A DNA stretch of 64,000 nt from Trematomus loennbergii (Eukaryota; Chordata; Actinopteri; Perciformes; Nototheniidae). How positions within the stretch are numbered: the stretch's first letter is position 1; the number at the start of each line of letters is the position of its first letter. The stretch lies in contig JAAOOA010000028.1 of NCBI GenBank assembly GCA_012861695.1, positions 11,448,470 through 11,512,469 on the forward strand. The letters are read 5' to 3'. Below are positions 49,110 to 64,000 of the stretch, in pieces. Below the pieces are notes generated by a model. The model saw only the letters and a list, made by a program, of their open reading frames with translations. It did no database searches and had not been told where the DNA came from. A program made the translations under genes and the position numbers.

Positions 49110-49115
49110 ATTAAA
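49110..49115 (+). terminator. Poly(A) signal of the SMB-mucin gene
   Basis: The common variant ATTAAA lies 45 bases after the stop codon. It gives a very short 3' untranslated region, like the gene upstream. Confidence 0.5.
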
Positions 49116-50860
49116 GTCTTGGTTATAAAATGACATAAAAAAGACAGTTATATATCAAGTGGTATTCCCCAACAAGGACTGCAGCTAAGGATTATTGTTA
49201 CAATCAATTATTCTGTTTATTATTTCTCAATAATCTCTTAAGTAATTTTATGTCAAATGTTGTGTAAAAAATACCCAACCCAATTACTCAAAGCCAAAGA
49301 TAATTTTTCTCATTTTTTTTTAGCCAACCAACAATCCAACACCAAAATATATTTAATTTATTTTAGTAGAAGACTACAGAAATAAGACGACAGAAATACA
49401 ATTTTAAAAAATCACATAATTTGAGAAGCTGAATCTAGAGATGTGTTTCCTTAACTGTTACCCCAAAATATACAGGATGATATTTACAGATACAAAAAAA
49501 ATACTACATGATTTTCCTATGTGCCATTTTTAAATTGAAAATCTTAGGTATACACAGACATTCATATATTAAAAAATATATTATCAAAGGTGATACTCTT
49601 TATCTGTGCATACATATCAGTACTGTATGCAACATGAAAGAATATGTTTGTATAAGACATCTTACTACAAATGTCACTGTCAAATGTTGGTAAACTAAAA
49701 GTTAATGTACAGCGAATGGGGAGATTTTCTACTTTGAGATATGCTAACTCTCGAAAGAAAATTAAGCCTGTTGCTGACGGTTATAAGGAAGAATTTTAAA
49801 TACTTGTCATTTGTAACTGCCATACTTTTAAAAACAACAAATCAACAGTTGTGTATAGATAAAATAGAACAATTAATGTAACAATACCTTTAAAAGTTAA
49901 AGCTATAGTTTATTAATAAATATATGTAGAATAAATAATATTTGTATTGGGTTAGTGTATTTAAACCCCATCCAATGCCCTCCTTTCTATGTTCATGCCT
50001 ACCAGTAGAGAGCATACACTGTCTAAAGAAAGTAGTAGAAAGTATCAGATCAGCTCAACACATTATGTTTTTATACATTCCTGTATGACCTGAACACAAG
50101 CTGTTAAGTGTATTTTGTTATGCAATGAATTATGAATACAACATGAAATATCCATAACGTTTGTCAGGGGCTGTAAGTCTGATCTTTTAACGTAGTCCTA
50201 CCTCTCTTTTAAGCTTAAGGCCAGGAAAGGTCAGGGACAAAACGAGGATGAATACATTCTCAGAAGCAGCACTGGTCAATACGTATTCACATGTATATGC
50301 TAAATTGTGTTAACTTTATTTCCTTCGACACATTTCCCAGAGAGTGGTTGAGAGAGCTTTACAGTTCACTTAAAATGTTCCCATGAAAGGATCAATAGTT
50401 TCGCCGCCTTGACTGAATTGGAAGGCTTATTTTCTAACTTCTAACTCCACCTTTCTTGGTGTATATCCCCTACGTATGGCTAAATTGTAGCGCCTCAATT
50501 TTCTAACTGCAAAAACTCTCGCTAGACTCGACAACCCTATCTCGCGAGAGTTCCCCAAATAAAGTGATAGAGCTATGTAATCAGAACTTATTTATGAGTG
50601 GATGTTGTAAAACATTATTTGTGTGTTTTAGAAACAGAAATTAATATTTGTGTCAGTGCCATTAATATACGTTTATATATTCAATTTGTAGAATGGGAGC
50701 TTATGCATACACATGACATCATGACTGAACGGAATAGCATATGTTTAACTGTTTGATAATTGGTCGATTAAAATAATTTAATGTGCAATAAGGTGTTCTT
50801 CACAAATGTTGGGCATAACGAGTGTTTGGATTTATTTATTTTGGGTCCATTGATCATTGA
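49116..50860. other. Intergenic, nothing recognised
   Basis: AT-rich unique sequence with only short interrupted frames. No exon, transposon end or RNA gene is recognisable. Confidence 0.5.
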
Positions 50861-50868
50861 TTGGACGC

Positions 50869-50975
50869 TCAAGCGATGCTGCAAAAAGTACCACATGTAC
50901 ACCAGTAGATGGAAGCAAAACCACAGCTTGCACAGACTCCACTACTAGTCACACAAACCCATCTGAGAAGTGGCA
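50869..50975 (+). pseudogene. Possible decayed exon copy of the SMB-mucin gene
   Basis: An open Thr/Ser-rich stretch reads SSDAAKSTTCTPVDGSKTTA, similar to exon 5 of the SMB-mucin gene (SGVTSSPVDGSKSA). The DNA around the ACCAGTAGATGG word matches at about three of four positions over 30 bases. No donor or downstream exon chain is evident. I read it as a relic of a duplicated mucin exon, but a chance low-complexity match is possible. Confidence 0.35.
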
Positions 50976-51010
50976 TTATTGTTCTTCAGAAAGTGCACAT
51001 TTGCTGAAGT

Positions 51011-51525
51011 CAGAGGTGGGAAGTACATTCTCAAGTACTGTAGTTAAGTACACTTTTGAGATACTTGTACTTTACTTGAGTATTATATATATATATATAT
51101 ATTCTACTCCACTACAATTCAGAGGTAAATCTTGTACTTTTACTCAACTACATTTATTTAATACCGTTAGTTACTTTGCATATTTGGATTAATGATGTGA
51201 AATATAATCAATACTTAAAAAATACTTTAGTTACTCCTGGAGTAAATTCACAAGCTACCATGCAGCATACAAAGTCATTAAAACTACCTGCACCTTTACC
51301 AGCTTTGATAACACTTAATCTGCATCAATAATTATAATCAAAACATATTATTCTGAAATGGGCCAATTTGCATATTGCGTACTTTTGGTACTTTAAGTAT
51401 ATTTTGAAGCTAATACTTTTGTAATTGTACTTGAGTAACATTTTGAATGCAGGACTTTTACTTGTAACAGAGTATTGTCTGGTACTTCTACTTTTAAAAA
51501 GATCTGAGAACTTCTTCCACCTCTG
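51011..51525. mobile_element. hAT-like MITE with TIRs
   Basis: The ends are CAGAGGTGGGAAGTAC on the left and CAGAGGTGGAAGAAGTTC as the reverse complement of the right. Similar 8-base flanks, GCTGAAGT and TCTGAAAT (6 of 8), fit a decayed hAT target duplication. The interior is rich in TTTTACTTGAG/AGTACTT words and an AT array, as in abundant fish repeats of this kind. It carries no coding sequence. Confidence 0.75.
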
Positions 51526-51689
51526 TCTGAAATACATATAGTCCTGCTGCTGAAAGGGTATTGTGGCTCTCAGGGTCTGATTCAACAATCATCCTCAGAG
51601 TCAGAAGTAATGTATCTGCAGCCACACTTTTGCACGCTCATTAACACATCAGGCTTTGACAGTTTTCTTGCACTGGTAGCAGAAACGCC

Positions 51690-51742
51690 ACAACTCTACC
51701 AGTAGGGTCAAATCTTCACCAGCAGATGGCGGCATACACACA
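51690..51742 (+). pseudogene. Second possible decayed exon-like fragment
   Basis: TCTTCACCAGCAGATGG repeats the TCTTCACCAGTAGATGG word of exon 5 of the SMB-mucin gene with one change. The surrounding sequence is decayed and not open for long. Together with 50869-50975 it suggests that a duplicated tail of the mucin gene was split by the MITE. The evidence is thin. Confidence 0.25.
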
Positions 51743-53461
51743 GGTTCTCACCAAAAATGTGTTTTCTGGCACCTTTCACTCTTCAAATGTCTCAGCACCT
51801 AAAAGTCTCTACTTTGAAATTGAAGATGTGATGAAGATGTTATTTTAAAAGTTGTCTTTTATCGTAGTTCATGCTATTTGCTAGTAAGCGTCATTAAGTA
51901 ACAGTATCACAAGACCCTCTATCATAGCTGGAATATAATATTGTATTCCTCAACTTTACAGCACCTGTCCCTTTCAAACTCAGTTTCTCTTGTATAATTT
52001 TTTTTTCTGAGGAACACTTTAATATTTATCATAGTTTCCTAGGGCTTGGGTCTGTTGTGTCTGCTATAAACTAAATAGAGTTAAAATGCAGCTCTAATCA
52101 GTTTTTTTAAATGTGGCTTTGTCATAATCCTATATACTGTGCTGCCAGTAGATATGATGATGATTCAAATAGCCTACATTTCGAAACTATGCTGTTATGT
52201 CATATTTGTTTCATGATCATAGATATCATGATGCAACACTAAAAGATGCTAAAGATCAAATAACTTCCCCTATTCCTCCTCGAATATATCAAAACAATAT
52301 AGGCTACTTAATATGGACGTGTTTATGTAATACTTTCTATTGATTAATGATTATCAATGTAATCTGGTTACGGGGATTTTTGTGTGGATACAGCTAGGGA
52401 GACACACACATCACATCAGTAGGCCTCTCACTTTTGTTAAAATTAAATACAAATAAAAACACATAGGCTAGGCTGTTCAGTCACTGTCTATTCAGAGTTA
52501 AATGTTTAGGGATGCTAGCCCAGAACATCAAGGCAGGGTTGTTTGGCTGTTTAGGATTTACACGTGGTGACCCCAGCACTTCAAGGGGAGGATGAGACAA
52601 AAATGTAATTATGAGGGGAGAAGAAGAAACAGGTCCACATGGCCCCGGGGACCGGCATGACCTCTATGAGCGGATAGTTCAAATTAGACCAGCATTGTCA
52701 CCTCTGACCCGGATGTTTTAAATTAATGGGGAAATAAAAGCGAGTTAACTTCTTATTTCTTTGATGCATTTGCGCGATCCCACTGTAACCTACCTGTCCA
52801 GCTGCCAGTCTGCACATCTGACGCGTCCTCGTACCTTCTCAGATTTGTGGTGCAAATCAGAAGCGTGTGTTCTCTGTAAACTCCTCTCCACAATCCCGCT
52901 GCGCAATTGAAGTTAATTCTACGGAGTGAGTCTCGGGTTCATGTTTCGCCACAGCTTTGTAAACTTAGATCATATGGGGTCACTGCGAGGTTGGAGCGGC
53001 CCTGTAGCCGTGCGTCCAGTCTCCAAAGATCAGTTACAATGTAATGGCAAAGGAATGTCGCTCAGTCCAGGCTGTTGCGTGGCGCTTTTGCCACTAATTA
53101 CAACCAATTTGAGACTGGAGTGTCATTTTATTTTCTTCAGAAACATCGTGTGCATGCATTTACATTTTATAGGCACATATCTTGACTACTGTATGAAGAA
53201 CTGCTTGATGATGCAATTATTGAACACCTTAAAGTGAAATTACGCATCAAAGTATACTTTTTTTATCCAGATTTAAATAAACTAATTATTATTTACATAT
53301 ATACTGAAGCCATATATAAATGCCTGTCAATGCTTGTATCTGAAATTAATTAAAATAATGTGTAACCCTTATTTAATTTCTTCAGTATGTCCAGTTAAAT
53401 TACATTTCAGCGAATGGAAAATCCAATTGCAGGTCAATAATCTCTCTCCCTTTCTCTCTAT
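51743..53461. other. Intergenic; possible regulatory block near 52560-52960
   Basis: No gene is supported. From about 52560 to 52960 the composition changes: GC content rises and non-repetitive words such as TTTAAATTAATGG and TTTGATGCATTTGCGCG appear. This may be a conserved element or an untranslated exon. No coding frame with a known domain is present. Confidence 0.35.
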
Positions 53462-53471
53462 CACACACACA

Positions 53472-53502
<31 letters not shown>

Positions 53503-53503
53503 C

Positions 53504-53557
<54 letters not shown>

Positions 53558-53560
53558 ACA

Positions 53561-53591
<31 letters not shown>
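53462..53591. repeat. (CA)n microsatellite
   Basis: About 60 CA units with a few CCA interruptions. The Cys/Val and His/Thr frames across it are artefacts of the dinucleotide. Confidence 0.95.
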
Positions 53592-53593
<2 letters not shown>

Positions 53594-53966
53594 GTCCGTG
53601 CTGTCCACACCATCAGTCTGCTGAGGTATCCCTGGTTCCCTGTGGTGTGTGCATGTCGAAGGCCCCGGTGTTATTGATCCTGATTGGGCCTCACAGGAGG
53701 AGATTCCGGCCTGCCATTGACCCACGCTTCTCCATGTTTCCACCCTTCTCTCAGATCATCAGAGGCAGCCGTCTCCTCCAGCCTGCTTGCTTGCGTGAGA
53801 TTTCTGATTGTCAGATGGAAGAGGGAGAAGGGGAAAAAAAATGAACTTACTACAGGTTTTTCTGCAAAATCACTAGCAGGTCTTGTCTGAGTAGTTCGCT
53901 CTGACGTTTTTCTGGCTTGGTGACTGTCAAAACATCCCCATGCCTTCATACCCTCCCTCCTTCTCC

Positions 53967-54362
53967 TTACAAAGCCTGTGGCTCAAACAGGCTGCTCTCC
54001 TCTTCAAAGTAAAACTTCTCCTCCATGTGGCCTGTGTTGAATTTTTCTGTTGACGGCGGTCCAGTGCTTATGAACTCCTTGTAGGGGTCCTTCTCGTCAT
54101 CCCTGCCTAAGCACTTAAAAAGTCCCATGGCAATGAAGGAGTAAAAGATCATGACAAACAGGATGTAAAAGTAAGCATTGTCGTAAGAGTCCCTGGAGTT
54201 GGAGGCGGGGGGCGCTGGACTGGTGCTGGACAGAGGACTCACTGTGGTGCTGGAAATAGTCATGTTGATTTGCTGTCGATTGATGTCCATACCAGAGTCC
54301 TCCATAATCTGATTACATCTGGAGAGAAGAGACAGCAGGAGGGTCCGGTTCATGAGTTTCAT
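53967..54362 (-). CDS. kcne4: KCNE-family potassium channel beta subunit, probably KCNE4
   Basis: A single coding exon of 131 codons, typical for KCNE genes. Two sequons (N5-R-T and N33-M-T) lie in the predicted outside N-terminus. The stretch DNAYFYILFVMIFYSF at about 61-76 opens the single transmembrane helix (about 63-85), and DPYKEFI at 92-98 matches the post-membrane DP[YF]xxYI of the family. These proteins assemble with voltage-gated K+ channel alpha subunits and change gating. A good acceptor (TTTTGTTGCCGTCAG) ends at 54388, so the leader is probably spliced; the ATG at 54362 is the first in the exon and one at 54353 is an alternative. The basic RS[KR] motif after the helix is missing. 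Synteny with pax3 favours KCNE4 over KCNE5 or KCNE3; the family is sure, the member less so. Confidence 0.75.
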   Translation of the reverse strand: MKLMNRTLLLSLLSRCNQIMEDSGMDINRQQINMTISSTTVSPLSSTSPAPPASNSRDSYDNAYFYILFVMIFYSFIAMGLFKCLGRDDEKDPYKEFISTGPPSTEKFNTGHMEEKFYFEEESSLFEPQAL

Positions 54363-54387
54363 CCCAAAATACAAGGTGGACACAGAC

Positions 54388-55419
54388 CTGACGGCAACAA
54401 AATAGACATTAGACAGAAAATGGAATGGGGAACTGAGGAAGGACCACAGATGGAAAGTTTGAGAGGCAGGCACTCAGTACTTTAGGAAAGGCATGCTGTG
54501 AGTCATCCACCCACTCTTCAAGAGACTTGATAAGGGGGTATTTCAGAGATAAAGCCCAATCCTTTTCTGTCCTATTGGATGTAGCCGAAATATCATGAAG
54601 CACAGCAATGACCTCGTTTTGAAAAGGATTTCCACAAATCTTTCATCAGAAATGAATCTGAATCAGTCAAAAACTCTAAGATTACAATTCTTCTAGCACA
54701 TTTTTGCTCACAGTATCTTCTAAAGCTCCCTTTCAACTATTTTTTCCTATGTTTTTTTGTTTTTTTGGCCGGCCTCTTTGTGCTCCTTCCTTCACTTTCA
54801 ATTTGGGGTCTTGGAAGCTGCAGAGACGCTTGGATTGTTGTCAGCTCCGGTCAAGTAGTCTACTCATTTCAAAGAGTGTAGGGGTCAGAGGTTAAGTTGT
54901 CTCCAGTGTGTTGCTGCTTGACTGACACTCCACTCCAAAGCAATCCCTTTGGCTTTCTCACTCATTGTGTCTTACAAGTTGAGCACTTGTAAAAAAGGAA
55001 AAAAAAGTTTAAAGAAAAGTTTGTAGAGGGTAAAGAAAATAGTGAAATGTGATCTTGCCTTGATCTTATCTGTTAGCTGTGTTGGACACTGAGCATAAAC
55101 ATGCAAACAAACATAATACATGCAGTGAAATGTTTTAAAACATAACAAACATGCAGTGTATTCTCATGCGTGGACACTTTATACCATGAATGACATGGAC
55201 AGCTGCATACCTGATCCCTAAACCTACAAAAAAGAAAAGAAAAAACCCAGACAAGGGAGTGATAAAAATGCACCGGTGATATCTGTAACCTTTTGAGGAG
55301 TCTGCCAACTGGGTGAACAGTGTTTTCCCGTTCTGTTTGGCAGTGAGAGCCAAAACCCTTCTGAACTCTGCACAGCCATGTCAGTGACTGATGTCCTGGT
55401 GTGACTATGGGCCGCTGTG
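54388..55419 (-). other. Probable 5' intron and leader region of the kcne gene
   Basis: Between the acceptor at 54388 and a TATA box near 55424 no coding motif is visible. A leader exon could lie around 55290-55395 on the minus strand, but I cannot fix its donor. Confidence 0.35.
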
Positions 55420-55427
55420 CTTATATA
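55420..55427 (-). promoter_or_regulatory. Candidate TATA box for the kcne gene
   Basis: Minus-strand TATATAAG lies about 1.06 kb before the coding exon. It would place a cap site near 55395, followed by an intron ending at 54388. It is assigned by consensus and position only. Confidence 0.35.
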
Positions 55428-55939
55428 ATTTACAGCAGCTCTGCTTTAGTCATTAGGGGTGTGAAGGAGCCCCTAGGGAGCAGGAATTTGTCCAAAAGGA
55501 GTGTTTATGAAAGGGGATATATTTATGATTTAGTGCTCAAGGAGTGTGCAGCTCTCAGTGTGTATTGTCACTATCCTGCTCATCCACATTTAGATAGGAG
55601 GGGGTAACAGCTGGCATGTTAAAAGTGGGAAGAAAAAAATAAAATGTTTGAGTTTAACAGAGTAAAAGAAGAGGAACATTCTTCAAATGATTTGTAATAC
55701 TTTAATTTCCATATTGTATTTATCTGGTTTTCTGTTCAATCATGCTTTCTCTAAAATGTCTGGAAATGAAAGTCTACATTTTGCTTAAAAGCCTTTCTTA
55801 AATTCCGAGAGCAAATTTCGGAGGCCTTTTTACATAATTGATTTATTTAATGATTGATTTGAGTCTTATCCAAACATGTTGAGTCTATAAATGCTATAAA
55901 TAAAATCCCATTTATTTTGAATCCCATTAATGACACTCA

Positions 55940-57056
55940 AAATCATAACTTTGTACAATTTTATATAGTTTATTATAAATAGTAAATAGTGCTGTATTGT
56001 ACACAAAACTTCTTACAACAAAATCATTTTACATCAATGGAAATGGAAATTATACAAAAGAAAAAACATGTATAAGGAACATTGTGTAAGACTTAAGCAC
56101 TTAAGAGCACTTTATACAAAACATACAGAAGAGACATAACACTTGAACAATGCTAAATAAATAAGAAATGGAACTAATGTTTGCAAGTTCCTGGTGAAAA
56201 CTAACTTAACACATGCAAAATAAAAAATAAAAAATTAACTGTCAAACTGAATAATGTATTCACTGGCAGAGAATTTTTTGGCTTAACGACATCACGACTA
56301 CATTTGCTATTTCTCATCACTTGATGATTTCCCCTGATTGATCAATGCACACAACCCAAAATGAATGACATTAAAAAGAGAGCATATTTTCTGAGGGTAT
56401 TATCAGGGACATTTGATCCGTGTTAATTTACATCACATGAGGTATGAATGTATTGCACTTTCTTTGGGTTGCAGTGGTTTCACTATGACTCCATTCGCCC
56501 TCCATTTATGCCTTTCAGCTGTTTTTCCCCCGGGTGTAATCATTTTTTTTAAAGTCTTAAACAAGCCTCAATGTACAGGAAATATTTTTTTCTAAGACAC
56601 TGTGATGAAGAGACCCTTAGAAGAACATTGTGGCTGAGCACAACATGTTATCACCATACAGCCTTTTGACAACCATAATAATATACCCCTCCCTATCAAG
56701 TTGGACCCCAGGAGCACAGGGGGCTTCCAAAGTCCACCTCCCTCTCTGGCACTTATTACAAAAATCAAATACAGAATCTTGAATGTATTTACTTTCCTTT
56801 CCCCACCACCCCTCCCCCCCCCCTCTTCTCTTCTTATTTAGGCATGGACAACGAGCCGCGCTTGGTCCTTGGAGCGTGACACAAAAGCAAAGCGATTGCC
56901 AGGTAACAGGAGAGGCTGCGCCTTTGGTCCTAATTATTCCAGTCAACCCCCTCCATCGCCACCACCTTCATCTCAACTGCTTCCCTTGCTGGACTAGAAC
57001 ATCTCAATCCCTTTACCCACCCGTCCGCTCTCTTAATGTCCTCGGGGCTGGGGCGG
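55940..57056 (-). other. Probable pax3 3' untranslated region
   Basis: AT-rich non-coding sequence follows the last pax3 exon. A minus-strand AATAAA (TTTATT on the plus strand) at 55969-55974 could be the poly(A) signal, giving a tail of about 1.1 kb. The T-rich end near 56530-56590 and the C-run near 56812 are untranslated features, not exons. The boundary is inferred. Confidence 0.45.

Positions 57057-64000
<6,944 letters not shown>

Noticed and set aside
53334..53743. Cys/Val and His/Thr proteins
   Set aside because: They are translations of the CA/GT microsatellite; the same applies to 59463-59809 and 62128-62470.
53647..53949. Overlapping open frames on both strands near the CA repeat
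   Set aside because: No domain, no splice context, and they sit just 3' of the kcne stop codon, so they are probably its untranslated region or intergenic.

Overview
This window is vertebrate nuclear DNA, most probably from a teleost fish. Genes are split into many short exons with GT-AG introns. Long CA/GT and AT microsatellites, small non-autonomous hAT-like and TTAA-flanked transposons and large gene-free stretches are typical of fish genomes. One gene is clearly Pax3. I read the exon structure by eye from splice sites, reading frame and domain motifs.

Layout. (1) 1-19.1 kb: no gene that I can support. It holds microsatellites, a nested transposon (5389-7366 with 6142-7081 inside it) and some stretches that look like conserved non-coding DNA. 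(2) 19.13-34.46 kb, plus strand: a TATA-driven gene of about 29 exons for a secreted zonadhesin/mucin-like protein. Its order is signal peptide, degenerate MAM-like segment, vWD-C8, TIL-vWD-C8, three MAM domains, a Pro/Thr mucin tract, TIL, and a last vWD with a His/Asp-rich insert. Four small deletions break its frame outside the repeat tract. (3) 35.14-49.12 kb, plus strand: a second TATA-driven secreted mucin gene. It has a signal peptide, one somatomedin-B-like domain, an 11.3 kb Ser/Thr-rich exon built of near-identical copies about 1.8 and 2.06 kb long, and a short C-terminal domain. (4) 49.1-53.9 kb: intergenic, with two possible decayed exon copies of gene 3 around a hAT-like MITE. (5) 53.97-55.4 kb, minus strand: a single-coding-exon KCNE-family potassium-channel subunit, probably kcne4. 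(6) 55.9-64 kb, minus strand: the 3' half of pax3, covering the homeodomain, the transactivation domain and the 3' end. The paired-domain exons lie beyond the right edge.

How they fit together. The two mucin-type genes lie head to tail, each with its own TATA box and poly(A) signal. They look like parts of a secreted gel or egg/epithelial coat system, in which vWD/TIL/C8 modules usually multimerise and Ser/Thr/Pro tracts carry O-glycans. The kcne and pax3 genes form a separate neighbourhood that matches the human PAX3-KCNE4 region.

Main caution. Both mucin genes carry many frame breaks, and every frame-breaking change I compared with a sister copy is a small deletion. This fits long-read consensus errors at least as well as pseudogenes. 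I therefore annotate them as genes with breaks and do not assert loss of function.
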